NCBI GenBank assembly: GCA_016182905.1
Contig: JACPFR010000019.1
Location: forward strand, 49,049-113,048
Length of the DNA: 64,000 nt
Source of the DNA: Elusimicrobiota bacterium
GTDB taxonomy: Bacteria > Elusimicrobiota > Elusimicrobia > UBA1565 > UBA9628
Reading direction: 5' to 3'
In this document: positions 35,344 through 44,276 of the stretch, one piece after another
How the letters are laid out: each line of letters opens with the position of its first letter
Numbering within the stretch: position 1 is the stretch's first letter
The notes under the pieces: generated by a model
What the model was told of the DNA's origin: nothing
The model's database searches: none
What the model saw: the letters and a program-made list of their open reading frames with translations, nothing else
Position numbers and translations under genes: made by a program

Positions 35344-35831
35344 CGCGTCCTCCGCACGACGGAGGCGAGCTTGTCGAGCACGAACGCCCACCCGGCCTCC
35401 CACCCAGCCTCCACCTTCTCCGCCAGGAGCGGATCCGCCGCGACCCCGTCCAATCGCTCGTTCAGGAGGGTGAGCGTCGTGGCGCCTCCCGGCGCCTCCT
35501 CGAGCGTGACGGTGAGCCTCGTGTCGTAGACGGGACCCGCCAGCCGCTGCGGGCCGACGAAGGCCCACCGGAAGACGATGCGCCGGTCCGGGATCAGCTC
35601 GAGTATCTCGGCCTCGAAGCCTCCGACATCGCCCTCCGGGCCCGCATGCCAGACGCTGAAGCGGCCCTCGACCCTTTCGTCCACCTCCACCTTTTTCGCG
35701 GTGAAGCCGGGAGCCATCCAGCGCCGCACCATCCGCGGGTCCAGCCACGCGCGATAGACCCGACTCGGCGGCGCAGGAATGGTGCGCCTCAACCGGACCG
35801 CCGGCAGCTTGGCTCCCTTGGGGGTCGTCAT
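35340..35831 (-). CDS. AHSA1-type SRPBCC protein
   Basis: 163 residues: RLRRTIPAPPSRVYRAWLDP, VRRWMAPGF, TLTLLNERLDG and a C-terminal helix (EAGWEAGWAFVLDKL). Same ligand-binding fold as the three downstream SRPBCC genes but divergent in sequence. It starts by ATGA overlap with the ArsR gene, so expression should follow that regulator. Confidence 0.87.
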   Translation of the reverse strand: MTTPKGAKLPAVRLRRTIPAPPSRVYRAWLDPRMVRRWMAPGFTAKKVEVDERVEGRFSVWHAGPEGDVGGFEAEILELIPDRRIVFRWAFVGPQRLAGPVYDTRLTVTLEEAPGGATTLTLLNERLDGVAADPLLAEKVEAGWEAGWAFVLDKLASVVRRTR

Positions 35832-36157
35832 GGGTTCTCCTTGAGATAGAGTTCGAGCGCGTCGAGCTTCGCGTTCCAGAACTTGCTATGGGCCTCGATC
35901 CAGGCCTCGGCTTCCTTCATGCGCTCGCGCTCGAGGCGGCAGTGATGCTCGCGGCCCTTCTTGACGCGCGAGAGGAGGCCGGCGTCCTCGAGCACGCGCA
36001 TGTGCTTGGTGATCGCGGGCGCGGAGACCTTGAACGGCCTGGCGAGCTCGGCGATCGTCGCCTCCCCCGTCGACAGCCGGGCGAGGATGCCGCGGCGGAT
36101 CGGGTGGGACAGCGCCCCGAAGGCGAGGTCGAGCCGGCGCTCCTGATAGTTAACCAT
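35828..36157 (-). CDS. ArsR-family transcriptional regulator
   Basis: 109 residues, winged helix: LDLAFGALSHPIRRGILARL, GEATIAELARPFKVSAPAITKHMRVLEDAGLL and KKGREHHCRL wing. It lacks the Cys motif of metal-sensing ArsR proteins and resembles the regulators that head SRPBCC/DHFR operons. I chose ATG 36157 because a strong promoter (TTGACA, 17 bp, TATACT) places the transcription start at or 1-2 nt from this codon; the farther upstream start would lie in the -35. The mRNA is therefore probably leaderless, and the protein probably represses its own operon. Confidence 0.9.
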   Translation of the reverse strand: MVNYQERRLDLAFGALSHPIRRGILARLSTGEATIAELARPFKVSAPAITKHMRVLEDAGLLSRVKKGREHHCRLERERMKEAEAWIEAHSKFWNAKLDALELYLKENP

Positions 36158-36164
36158 TGGGTGT

Positions 36165-36193
36165 AGTATAAGACATGCGGCAGGATTTGTCAA
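36165..36193 (-). promoter_or_regulatory. Consensus promoter of the ArsR operon
   Basis: On the minus strand: perfect -35 TTGACA (36188-36193), 17-bp spacer, -10 TATACT (36165-36170), then 7 nt to the ATG at 36157. The geometry puts the first transcribed base at the start codon. Confidence 0.85.
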
Positions 36194-36215
36194 TGGCGGG
36201 GCGTCTCAATAAAGC

Positions 36216-36242
36216 GCCCCGGCGGGGGTTCCCCGCCGGGGC
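36216..36242 (-). terminator. Rho-independent terminator after the HAD/nuclease gene
   Basis: A 12-bp perfect GC stem with a 3-nt loop (GCCCCGGCGGGG arm) followed on the minus strand by GCTTTATT. It lies about 20 bp after the stop at 36262 and isolates the ArsR promoter from read-through. Confidence 0.8.
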
Positions 36243-36261
36243 GGCTCGCTCCGGACCGCGC

Positions 36262-38814
36262 CTACTTCTTGGCCGCGACTTTCGCCTTGGGCTTGCGCTT
36301 GACCTTCGCCTCGGGCTTCGGGGCCGGCGGGGCGTTGTGCCGGCGGATGCGGTTCATCACGTTGCGCAGGAAGCGCTCGAACTTGATCCGCGTCCACTCG
36401 TTGAGGATGGGCTGGTAGCCCGCCGACGGGTAGATGAAGCGGATCTTGTAGTCGGACACCTTGCGGCGCTCGCCGTTGGCGCCGTAAGGGACGGAGAGCG
36501 TCGGCCACATCTTGCGCACGGCCAGGTCGTAGAGCTGGACCTGGGTGTCCTTCTCGAGGTTCTGCAAGGTCGGCGTCTGGCCGGTCTTGAAGTCGACGAC
36601 CGCGACCTCGAGCGTGCCGTCCGGCATCTCGCGGGCCACGACGAAGTCGAAGATCAGGCGCAGGATGTCCCGGTTGTCGGGGACGCCCTTCTTGTAGTTG
36701 TCGAACACGAGCATGTTGGACAGCTCGGTGCCGACGGCGATCGGGTAGACCTTGAGGATGTCGGCGGTCACCGCGTGCATCGTGCGCATGCGGCCCACCA
36801 TGACCTCGTGGAAGCCGGCCAGGTTCTCGCCGGGGCGGTCGATGTTCCGCCCCTCGCGCTGGGACTCCTCGTGGAGCCAGATCTTCTCGGCGGCGGCGAC
36901 GGTCTCGTCGGCCGACGGGAACACGCCCGAGTTGCGGTACTTCCACACCGCCCAGTTGAACGCGGAGTGCATCACGTGGCCCATCATCATGTAGATGCTG
37001 CCGCCGTTGAAACCGCCGCCGACGCGGTCGGGGTTGTAGATGAAGCTCGTGATCTTGGACGCCGAGGCCGCGAGGTCGCCGGGGCGGTTCTCGCGGTACG
37101 GCCCGAGGATCGCGGCCAAGGACGCGTCGGCCAGCTCCGCGCCCTGCTGCTCGAGCAGCGCAGAGGGCTGGACCGAGCCCTTCGTCGCGGCGAGCAGCGC
37201 CTCATCGCGGGAGATCGTCATCATGTCGCCCGGGTTGACGTACAGGCCTTCCTGGTCGCGCAGGGACTCGAGCAGGTAAGGCACGGCGCTCGCCAGGTTC
37301 TGCGGGCGCACGATCAGGGCCGACCGGCCGTTCTTGGTCCCGACGGAGAACTGCCAGGACTCCACGGGAAGCCCGTTGCGCGCCAGCGCGCTCTTCAGCG
37401 CGGCCATCGCGCCCTCGGCGCTTTCGCCCTTCTTAAGGTAAGCGACGAACTCGGTGCCGTGGGAGAGCGTCTCGCCCTGCATCCCGGACAGGCTCGCGGC
37501 GAAGCGCATCAGCTCCTGCTCCTGGTTGGAGAAGCGGCGCGAGGGCAGATAGCGCGCGAACGCGCCGTCGTAGGACTGCAGCGCGTTGCCGTCGTCGGCC
37601 AGGACGACCATCTTGTAGCGGGAGATGTTCTCCTTCTGCTTCATGCTGAGGCCGCGCGTGAGCTGGTCCTCGACCGAGCCCGGGGCGTCGTTGGGCTTGT
37701 CGGACAGGAGGACGAAGTACACGCCGGACTTCATCAGCTTGGTCATGTCCTCGATCAGGGGATACGGCACGCCGTCCTTGAAGAGGCGCATGTCGAGGAG
37801 GACGACCTTGGGCGTCATGTGGTAGAGGCCCTGGAGCTTGGCCGGCAGCTCGTACGGCGTGCGCGCGACCGGCGTATAGGTCTCCTCGTCCTTGTTCTCG
37901 GGCAGCAGACGCGCCTGGTTGAACGGCATCACGCGCACGACGCGGACCTCGGAGAGCTGGGTCACGACGCCGGACTGGCCGCGGGTCGTGCGGTCGTTGC
38001 GCTCGTTGAGCTCGGCGATGAGCTTGGCGCGCAGCTTGTAGATGGACTTGCCGCGCATCATGGATCGAGAGTACACGCCTTGAAAGTCCTTGAGCGTCAT
38101 GCGGTTGATCGGCACGGTCCGGGCGTAGGTGACCTTGGAGACGAACATGCCCTGGCCGGCGACCTTGATGACGATGCTCTTCTTCTCCTCGAACTTCTCC
38201 CAGTAGCGGCGCGAGCCGTTGCCGAGGACGGGGCGGACGAGCGCGTAGACCTGGTCCTTCTTGATGTCGACCTTCTGCTTGCGCGTGAACCACAGGGCGA
38301 GGTCTTCCTGAACGTTCCTGTCGGAGATCTCGCTCGTGACGGTCTCCGGCTCGACCGGCTCCTCGAGCGCGGGGCGGACCTTCGCGCCGTCGAAGCGGCC
38401 GGCGGCGGCGGGCGCGGACTCGAGGGTCGCGGGCATGTCGCGCAAGGCGTTCAGGGCGCTCAGCTTAGCGGGGGCCTCGGGATCGACGGGCTTCTGCGCC
38501 GCGGGCACGACGCCGGCGGGGACGGCGGCCTTCGCCGCGGCGGCCGCGACGGGCCTGAGCGCCAACGGAACGGGCGACACGGCGGACGGCGCGAGCGCCG
38601 GAGCCGACAGGACGGGCGTCAGCGACAGGGACGGCGCGCTCAAGGATGGAGCGGTCACGGACGGGGCGGAGAGCCCCGCGCCGAGCGAAGGGACTACGGT
38701 CGGAGCGCCCGCCGAGGCGCCCGGGACGGAGACGCGCATCTGAGCGAACGCCGACGACGGGGCCAGCAGGGCCGCCGCCAGGACGACCCGGAGCAAACGG
38801 GCCGCGAGCTTCAT
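36262..38814 (-). CDS. Exported-leader fusion: HAD-like domain plus RecB-type PD-(D/E)XK nuclease
   Basis: 850 residues. Signal peptide ends SSAFAQ (residue ~25); linker with LGAGLSAPS and repeated SLSAPSLSL units to ~130. A HAD-like Rossmann region (~330-560) has VVLLDMRLFKDG, where the usual D-x-D is D-x-R, and LLSDKP, so phosphatase activity is doubtful. The C-terminal region (~610-830) reads as a RecB/PDDEXK_1 nuclease: GHVMHSAFNWAV, LIFDFVVARE, VAVVDFKTG (Asp741-x-Lys743) and QVQLYDLAV. The tail is Lys/Pro/Ala-rich (AKVKRKPKAKVAAKK). It starts 1 bp after the paralogous upstream gene. An exported nuclease with a nucleic-acid-binding tail is a reasonable inference; if the N-terminus is not cleaved it would face the cytosol. 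Confidence 0.75.
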   Translation of the reverse strand: MKLAARLLRVVLAAALLAPSSAFAQMRVSVPGASAGAPTVVPSLGAGLSAPSVTAPSLSAPSLSLTPVLSAPALAPSAVSPVPLALRPVAAAAAKAAVPAGVVPAAQKPVDPEAPAKLSALNALRDMPATLESAPAAAGRFDGAKVRPALEEPVEPETVTSEISDRNVQEDLALWFTRKQKVDIKKDQVYALVRPVLGNGSRRYWEKFEEKKSIVIKVAGQGMFVSKVTYARTVPINRMTLKDFQGVYSRSMMRGKSIYKLRAKLIAELNERNDRTTRGQSGVVTQLSEVRVVRVMPFNQARLLPENKDEETYTPVARTPYELPAKLQGLYHMTPKVVLLDMRLFKDGVPYPLIEDMTKLMKSGVYFVLLSDKPNDAPGSVEDQLTRGLSMKQKENISRYKMVVLADDGNALQSYDGAFARYLPSRRFSNQEQELMRFAASLSGMQGETLSHGTEFVAYLKKGESAEGAMAALKSALARNGLPVESWQFSVGTKNGRSALIVRPQNLASAVPYLLESLRDQEGLYVNPGDMMTISRDEALLAATKGSVQPSALLEQQGAELADASLAAILGPYRENRPGDLAASASKITSFIYNPDRVGGGFNGGSIYMMMGHVMHSAFNWAVWKYRNSGVFPSADETVAAAEKIWLHEESQREGRNIDRPGENLAGFHEVMVGRMRTMHAVTADILKVYPIAVGTELSNMLVFDNYKKGVPDNRDILRLIFDFVVAREMPDGTLEVAVVDFKTGQTPTLQNLEKDTQVQLYDLAVRKMWPTLSVPYGANGERRKVSDYKIRFIYPSAGYQPILNEWTRIKFERFLRNVMNRIRRHNAPPAPKPEAKVKRKPKAKVAAKK

Positions 38815-38815
38815 G

Positions 38816-41101
38816 TTATTTCCCCTTCGCGGCGGGCTTCGCCGCCGGCTTCTTGGCGACCGGCTTCTTCGCGACGGGCTTCTTCGCCGGAGCCTTCTTC
38901 GCGGGGGCCTTCTTCTTCTTGAGGTCGTCCTTCGTGGCCTCCTGCTCCTGCTCGGCGTAGTAGGCCTGGTACTCGGCGTCGGCCTCCTCGCGCTCGATGG
39001 CGGAGATGATCTCCTGGACGATCGGGCCGTTGACGGTCTGGTTCTCCTCGAGGCGGAGGAAGTCCTCGGCCTTGAAGATGTGCAGGCGCGCGCTGGTGCG
39101 GTACTCGAGCTGGACGTTGAGGCTCTCGATGACCTTGCCCTCGGGCGAGCCGTGGTGCCATTTGCCGTCGGGGCCCTTGCGGGCGTGGCCCTTGAGCATC
39201 GCCATGGCGAGCACGCGGGCCAGGAACTCCTCGCCGTCGTCCGGCGTCTCCTTGCCGGTGCGGTAGGCGTAGGCGGTGAGCGTCAGGCCCTGCGCCATCT
39301 CGAGGCGCATGACGCGCGGGATGCGGGTGTGGATCTTGTACAGCTTGCCCGTCGCCGCCGACACGAACTCGAGCGTGATCAGGCTCTTGCGGTCCGTCGA
39401 GAGGCCGACGTAGTTCTCCTGGACGTTGCGGGCCGCCCGGGTGTAGTCGCCGAACTCTCGGAAGTAGAAGTTCGTCAGATACGAGTTCGCGTACTCGAGG
39501 TAGCCCTTGCTCTGCGCCTTCCAGGCCGGGGTGCTCATGATCTTGGCGAGCCCCTTGTTGACGTAGACGCCGTGCTTGAGCGGCTGATACCACATCGCGC
39601 GCAGCTGCGCCTGCAGGACGGTCAGCTTGGCGAGCTGGTGCTGGCCGCGGAAGATGTCGTCGTAGAGCTGGGCCATCAGGCGGAACATGATGGTGCCGAC
39701 ATACATGGCGAACATCTTGTTCGTCTCGCGGTCGCCGCCGGCGCGGCGCACCGAGCCGCCCCCGCCGCTGCCGCCCACCGCGTCGGGCTCGTAGGAGCGG
39801 GAGCGCTGATGCGACGGCTCCCAGTACTCGACGTACTGGCGGAGCTTGCCGAGCTTGAGCGAGACGCTGCCGAGCGCGCGGTCGCCGAGGACGGCGCCGA
39901 GCACGTTCTCCATCGCCGCGCCGCCGCGGACCACCTGGATCTCGGAGTTCTTAGGGAAGGAGGTGGAGAAGCGCGGCGACTTGACCGAGTCGGACAGGAT
40001 CAGGAACTTCTCGGGAGACTGCGACAGGTTCTCTCCGGCGAACTGCGTCTCGAGGGCCTGCATCACGCGGGCGAGCGAGAAGCGCAGCGGCATCGAGTGG
40101 ATGATCGCGGCACCCGGGACGTTCGGGTGCGCCTCCGCCTTGTAGTCGAGGCCCGCGGCCTTGAACCTGCGGTTCAGGGCGTTGATCTGGGCGTTGGGAG
40201 AAGGCGACACGGACTTCTCGTCGAGCTTGACGGTGACGGAGAAGGCCTCCGCCTCGGTCGGGACCGCCTCGACGACGCTGGCGATCTTCTTGATCTTGGC
40301 CAGGGCCTCGACGGGGAAGGCTCCGACGCTCTCGATGAGCGGCTTCGGGTTCGCGGCGCGGCCGTGCAGGGACACCTTGCCGCCGTTGTAGGAGACGACG
40401 ATGACGGGGTTGTTGCGCGACTGCTTGACGCGCTCCATCAGGATGGAGTCGGCCGAGTCCGCGCCGCGGTGCGGGCGCCAGGTCAGGAACACCACGTGCA
40501 CGCCGGCGTCCACGAGCTTGTTGACGTACTCGACGGTCTTCTCGGACACCGGGCCGGAGAACACGTCCTGGATGAAGACGACGCGCGGGTAGAGCTGCGC
40601 GAGCGGGGCGCCGTTATGGGCAAAGGGGACCGAGGCGTCCTCTCCCTCGACCGCGCCGCTGCCGGCGCCGCCATCGAAGGCCTTATCGGCGGCTTCCTTG
40701 GCCTGGTCCTGGTTCTTGGGCAGGTTCTCGTCGCCGATCGCGGCGGCGAGGCTGCGGGCCGAGGCGAGGGCGTTGACCGGCTCGGCCTTGACGGGCGCGG
40801 CGGCGGGAGAGGCGACGGCCTTCGCGGGGGCGAGGGCGATCGGGGCGCTCAGGGCCGGCGTCAGGGCGCTCGGGGCGGCCAGGGCGGGGGCCAGGGACGG
40901 CGTCAGGCTTCCCTGTATAGAGGAAACCCCGCCGGTGAGGGCGGGGTTGATCGCGGAAGGCGAGCCGGTAAGGGCTCCGCCCGCGGGCGCATGGACGCCC
41001 GCTCCGCCGATGCCGCCGCGCACGACTTGCGCGAAAGCCGGCGCGGAAGAGCCGCTCAAGATCACAGAACAACAAAAGATGGACAGAACTTTCTTCGTCA
41101 T
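38816..41101 (-). CDS. Exported-leader HAD-like protein, pseudo-nuclease paralogue with histone H1-like tail
   Basis: 761 residues. Signal peptide (SAPAFAQV), linker with PALTGGVSS and PALSAPIAL, then a HAD-like region (RVVFIQDVFSGPV; VVFLTWRP; FLILSDSVK) collinear with the next gene. Where the neighbour has its nuclease motifs this protein keeps the surrounding pattern (FAMYVGTIMFRLM; SLITLEFVSAATG; MAQGLTLTAYAY), but the D-x-K is E-x-V, so it is probably inactive. The last ~40 residues are a KKAPAKK/KPAAK tail like histone H1. The frame is open from 41158; a GATACT box directly abutting that codon argues against it, so I place the start at 41101 (41128 is the alternative). Confidence 0.7.
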   Translation of the reverse strand: MTKKVLSIFCCSVILSGSSAPAFAQVVRGGIGGAGVHAPAGGALTGSPSAINPALTGGVSSIQGSLTPSLAPALAAPSALTPALSAPIALAPAKAVASPAAAPVKAEPVNALASARSLAAAIGDENLPKNQDQAKEAADKAFDGGAGSGAVEGEDASVPFAHNGAPLAQLYPRVVFIQDVFSGPVSEKTVEYVNKLVDAGVHVVFLTWRPHRGADSADSILMERVKQSRNNPVIVVSYNGGKVSLHGRAANPKPLIESVGAFPVEALAKIKKIASVVEAVPTEAEAFSVTVKLDEKSVSPSPNAQINALNRRFKAAGLDYKAEAHPNVPGAAIIHSMPLRFSLARVMQALETQFAGENLSQSPEKFLILSDSVKSPRFSTSFPKNSEIQVVRGGAAMENVLGAVLGDRALGSVSLKLGKLRQYVEYWEPSHQRSRSYEPDAVGGSGGGGSVRRAGGDRETNKMFAMYVGTIMFRLMAQLYDDIFRGQHQLAKLTVLQAQLRAMWYQPLKHGVYVNKGLAKIMSTPAWKAQSKGYLEYANSYLTNFYFREFGDYTRAARNVQENYVGLSTDRKSLITLEFVSAATGKLYKIHTRIPRVMRLEMAQGLTLTAYAYRTGKETPDDGEEFLARVLAMAMLKGHARKGPDGKWHHGSPEGKVIESLNVQLEYRTSARLHIFKAEDFLRLEENQTVNGPIVQEIISAIEREEADAEYQAYYAEQEQEATKDDLKKKKAPAKKAPAKKPVAKKPVAKKPAAKPAAKGK

Positions 41102-41257
41102 TTTTCTCTTCACGATATCCCCGTGCATCGTTCGAGTCTCTTGCGTCCTGGCCGCCATAGTATCACAGGCCCCTGAACGACCCCGCGGGTCGAAGGTCCC
41201 GAAAACGCGAGGGCAATGGTCCCAAAATTTCCTGGGCCCAGGATCCCGCGCGGCTCA

Positions 41258-42538
41258 TCAAATGTCTCTCCGCCCGACGGGGCCAAGAGGGGTCCGGTCC
41301 AGCGACTTGATCGCCTCGAGCACCAGCATGTACGCGTTCTTGTAGTGCTTCAGGCTGAACGCGGCCATCGTGTCGCGCTCGGAATGGATGATGTCGAAGA
41401 TCACGTCCTGCGACGCGCCGTAGAGGGTGATTGCGGGGATGCCCGCGTCGCGGAAGGTGGAGGAGTCGGCGTCGCCGCCGTTGAGGTAGTCCTCCTTGCT
41501 CGCGTGCCCGCTGTCGCGCGAGACCTGCGCGAAGCGGTCGAGCAGCGCGCGGGTGGAGTTGTTCTTCCAGGTGAAGGTGCCGTCCACCGCGAGCGTGTCG
41601 AGGTTGATCATCGCGTCGATCTTCGCGCGCTTGGACTTGTCGAGGGACTTCACGTACGCCTGAGAGCCGTACAGGCCCTCTTCCTCGCGGGCGAAGGCGA
41701 CGAAGACGAGCGTGGCGTCGGTCTCGACGCCGTTCATCGCCTGGTAGAGGTTGGCGACCATCGTGGCCCCCGTGCCGTTGTCGATCTTGCCCAGGCCCTC
41801 GCTGACCTTGTCGTAGTGGCCGCCGATGACGATCACGCGGTCGGTCTTGCCCTTCTTGGTCACGATGATGTTGTTGCGGCCGCGGCCGGCGTCCTGCAGG
41901 ACGATGTCGGCGCCGGCGGCGCCGCCGAGCTTGAACAGGTCGATCATGAACTTCGCGCGCTCGGGGTTGGTCGAGGGCAGGCGGTCCATGCGTCCGTGCA
42001 TGTCCTCGTCGCTCGGGATCGCGCCCTCGGGGCGCGTCCCGCGCTCGGACTCGGAACGGCGCAGGGCCGTGAAGCGGCGGCGGGCCTCTTGGACGAAAGA
42101 ATCGGAGGATGGAGCGCTGGGAACGGAGACGGCGTCGGGAGTCGAAGCCGCCTTGAGCCCGTCGAACGCGGCGCCGAGAGCCGGAGCTTGGCTGCGTCCT
42201 TCGGACGCAGCCGCGGAGAGAGTGCCGGACAACGTTTTTGCCGCGCGGAGCGCGGCGGGGGCCGCGGCCGCGACCGGCAACGGATGGAGCGCGGCGGGGA
42301 CGAGCGCATTAATAGGAGTCGGGGCGATCGCGGGGGCGGCCAGAAGCGGGGTCAACGACAACGGCGACAAAGTCGGGATCGACAGATTGCCGCCGAGCGC
42401 GGGAGCCCCGGGAACGATCAAGGTCGGGGCGCCGACGGGCATACGCGGCGCGACGACGGTGCCGACGGTCTGCGCGGACGCGGACCCGGCCAGGATCAGG
42501 GAGAGGAGTGCGGCGATAGAGGCATCTCGGCGTTTCAT
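41258..42538 (-). CDS. Exported-leader M28 zinc aminopeptidase
   Basis: 426 residues. Signal peptide ends GSASAQT; linker with PALGGNLSIPTLSPLSL and PLLAAP. The catalytic domain (~175-420) shows the M28 ligands in order: GGHYD (His241, Asp243), KIDNGTG, the Glu pair in AREEEGLYGS, the Asp in INLDTLA, and a C-terminal His in IIHSERDT. It should remove N-terminal amino acids from peptides, outside the cytoplasm if the leader is cleaved. ATG 42538 has TAGACT ending 6 nt upstream and no Shine-Dalgarno. 152 bp upstream of the HAD pair on the same strand. Confidence 0.9.
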   Translation of the reverse strand: MKRRDASIAALLSLILAGSASAQTVGTVVAPRMPVGAPTLIVPGAPALGGNLSIPTLSPLSLTPLLAAPAIAPTPINALVPAALHPLPVAAAAPAALRAAKTLSGTLSAAASEGRSQAPALGAAFDGLKAASTPDAVSVPSAPSSDSFVQEARRRFTALRRSESERGTRPEGAIPSDEDMHGRMDRLPSTNPERAKFMIDLFKLGGAAGADIVLQDAGRGRNNIIVTKKGKTDRVIVIGGHYDKVSEGLGKIDNGTGATMVANLYQAMNGVETDATLVFVAFAREEEGLYGSQAYVKSLDKSKRAKIDAMINLDTLAVDGTFTWKNNSTRALLDRFAQVSRDSGHASKEDYLNGGDADSSTFRDAGIPAITLYGASQDVIFDIIHSERDTMAAFSLKHYKNAYMLVLEAIKSLDRTPLGPVGRRDI

Positions 42539-42647
42539 GACCCGAGTCTACCACCCCCCGGGAACCCCCCCGAGGTCCTAAGGGCCCGTTTTCACGACGG
42601 GAAAAGGCCTAGGGTTTGCGGGCGAGAAGGCCCAGAACGGCGCGCGT

Positions 42648-43319
42648 TCAGCGCGTCAGCAGGGGCAGGACGTACAGGATGAGGCAGTTGTTGACGACGT
42701 GGCAGGCGATCGTCGCCGAGACGGACCGCGTCCGGCGATAGATCAGGGCGAGCGCCAGGCCGAGGATCCAGATGGCGGGCGAGCTCAACGAGCCGGGATG
42801 CTCGGTGACGAAGAGCAAAGTGGCCGCGAGCATGCCCGCGTAGGGCACGGCCTCGTCGAGGCCCTGCTGAAGGAGGCCCCGGAAATAGATCTCCTCGACG
42901 ACCGGCGAGAACACGGCGAGGCCGAAGCCCAGGGCCAGGTGCGCCCCCGGGCCCGGCGCGCCCTGGAGGTAGGTCGCGACCGTCGTGCTCGACGCGGCCG
43001 CCTGGGGAAAGAAGCGGTGGACGATCAGGGCGTTGACGCCCGCGACCAAGACGCCGATCCCGGCGCCGGCCAAGACCGCGCCGCGCGGCCACGCGAGAGG
43101 GAAAGCCCGGCTCCGGTCGAGCCTCAGGAGGCCCGCCGCCAGCCAGGCCAGGACGACCATCATCCCCCCGTCGCAGGCCATCGCGACCAAGGCCCGGGAC
43201 TGCTCCGACGGCCCGGCCCCGGCGACGGCGAGCACCCCGCGCGTGAGGAAGAGCATGCACGGGACGCGCACCGCGATCACGCCCGCTATCCCCAGGATGA
43301 CGGCCGCGGATCTTCTCAT
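42648..43319 (-). CDS. CPBP-family intramembrane metalloprotease (Abi/Rce1-like)
   Basis: 223 residues with about seven hydrophobic helices and the family motifs E-E-x-x-x-R (VVEEIYFRGLL), a conserved histidine (LLFVTEHPG) and the closing H-x-x-x-N/B (ACHVVNNCLIL). Members process CAAX-like or bacteriocin substrates, or give self-immunity; most bacterial ones have unknown targets. It starts 3 bp after the stop of a 52-aa membrane protein gene, and together they follow the Cys-rich exported protein gene, so the three may form one unit. Confidence 0.88.
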   Translation of the reverse strand: MRRSAAVILGIAGVIAVRVPCMLFLTRGVLAVAGAGPSEQSRALVAMACDGGMMVVLAWLAAGLLRLDRSRAFPLAWPRGAVLAGAGIGVLVAGVNALIVHRFFPQAAASSTTVATYLQGAPGPGAHLALGFGLAVFSPVVEEIYFRGLLQQGLDEAVPYAGMLAATLLFVTEHPGSLSSPAIWILGLALALIYRRTRSVSATIACHVVNNCLILYVLPLLTR

Positions 43320-43322
43320 CGG

Positions 43323-43481
43323 CTAAGCCCGGAAGCGAAGGAGAAAGCCCGCCGCGAAGACGAGGAGGAACGCGCCCGCGGCGGCGCCCGCCGCTCCGGC
43401 CGCGCGGTGACCGAAGAACGCGCCGACGCCGGCGCTCGCGCCGGCGGCGAGGATCCGCAACGATCTTTTATCGATATCCAT
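43323..43481 (-). CDS. Small Gly/Ala-rich membrane protein (52 aa)
   Basis: 52 residues: a short polar N-terminus with MDIDKRSLRILAAGASAG, then two hydrophobic Gly/Ala helices and a basic end (LLRFRA). It is immediately followed by the CPBP protease start (TAG, 2 nt, ATG), suggesting coupling. A similarly sized hydrophobic protein at 48433-48603 follows the paralogous Cys-rich gene, so the pairing is conserved in the duplicated cassettes. No recognised family. Confidence 0.6.
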   Translation of the reverse strand: MDIDKRSLRILAAGASAGVGAFFGHRAAGAAGAAAGAFLLVFAAGFLLRFRA

Positions 43482-43540
43482 GGTTCATCCCGGGACGGCC
43501 GCCGGGAGGACGAGCCTCCCGGCGGCGCATCGCCTATATC

Positions 43541-44224
43541 TTATTTCTTTGGATACCGGGCTTCGGCGTCTTTCTGAGCCTGGGTTCCCTGACGCAGCTT
43601 CTCGTCGTTGCGATCGCGGAGCCTGTCGCCGAGCTTGTCCATCCCCGAGTTGAACTTATCCTCGGCCTTGCTGCCGGCGAGGCCGCCGAGACCCGCGCCC
43701 ACGGAACCGGCGCCCGGGACTCCCGTCATCTCGCCCGCCGCGCCGCCGGCGATCGCGCCGGCCGCCGCGCCCTTCTCGCCGACGAGGATCAGGCGGGCTC
43801 CCTTCTTGGGGTCGTACGGCTTCAGGGCGGCGACACCCGACGGGGCCGCGCCCCAGGCGCCGGCCGTGACCGCGCCGGCGTCGGACTCGCGGGACTGAAC
43901 GGCGTCGAAGAGGCCGTTCAAGGCCGCGCCCTTGGCGGACATGTCGTCGCCGCCGAGAACGCCGCTCAGTTCCTTCATACGATCGGTGCGCCAAGGCAGC
44001 GGCCGCGGTTCGCGGGCGTCGTCCTCGACGCAGATGTAGCGTCCCTTGTACTCGTCGAAGACCCGGTGCGTGCCCTTGGGGCAGGAACCGGGACGAGGAT
44101 AGGGCTGCGGGCAGTATTCTTCGCGGCAGCGGTCGTCGACGACGGCGGGCACGGACAACGCGCGCGACGGCGCGGCGGCGAGGATCATCGGCATCAGGAA
44201 GACGAACGACATCAGGGATTTCAT
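43541..44224 (-). CDS. Exported Cys-rich glycine-zipper protein (cassette A)
   Basis: 227 residues. Signal peptide ends SRALSVP. Residues ~25-75 hold four to five cysteines (DDRCREEYCPQP; GSCPKGTH; YICVEDDARE). Residues ~150-190 form a glycine-zipper hydrophobic stretch (AAAGAIAGGAAGE; GSVGAGLGGLAGS), and the C-terminus is charged and helical. Its paralogue at 48621-49439 shares ALSVPAV...DDR, the zipper and the charged tail. GGAGG lies 10 nt before ATG 44224. Upstream lies a conserved promoter/operator block also present before the paralogue. A membrane-inserting surface or toxin-like role is possible but unproven. Confidence 0.72.
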   Translation of the reverse strand: MKSLMSFVFLMPMILAAAPSRALSVPAVVDDRCREEYCPQPYPRPGSCPKGTHRVFDEYKGRYICVEDDAREPRPLPWRTDRMKELSGVLGGDDMSAKGAALNGLFDAVQSRESDAGAVTAGAWGAAPSGVAALKPYDPKKGARLILVGEKGAAAGAIAGGAAGEMTGVPGAGSVGAGLGGLAGSKAEDKFNSGMDKLGDRLRDRNDEKLRQGTQAQKDAEARYPKK

Positions 44225-44276
44225 CGGCTTACACCTCCGGTTTCAACGTCTGCGCCGGGACATGCCCGGCAGAGAC

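Noticed and set aside
41102..41158. Start of the HAD-like gene at 41158
   Set aside because: A GATACT -10-like box directly abuts that codon, so the transcript would begin after it; the signal peptide starts cleanly at 41101.
42592..43260. Second minus-strand frame overlapping the CPBP protease
   Set aside because: Arg/Gly/Pro-rich shadow of the CPBP gene, which has intact E-E-x-x-x-R and H-x-x-x-N motifs.
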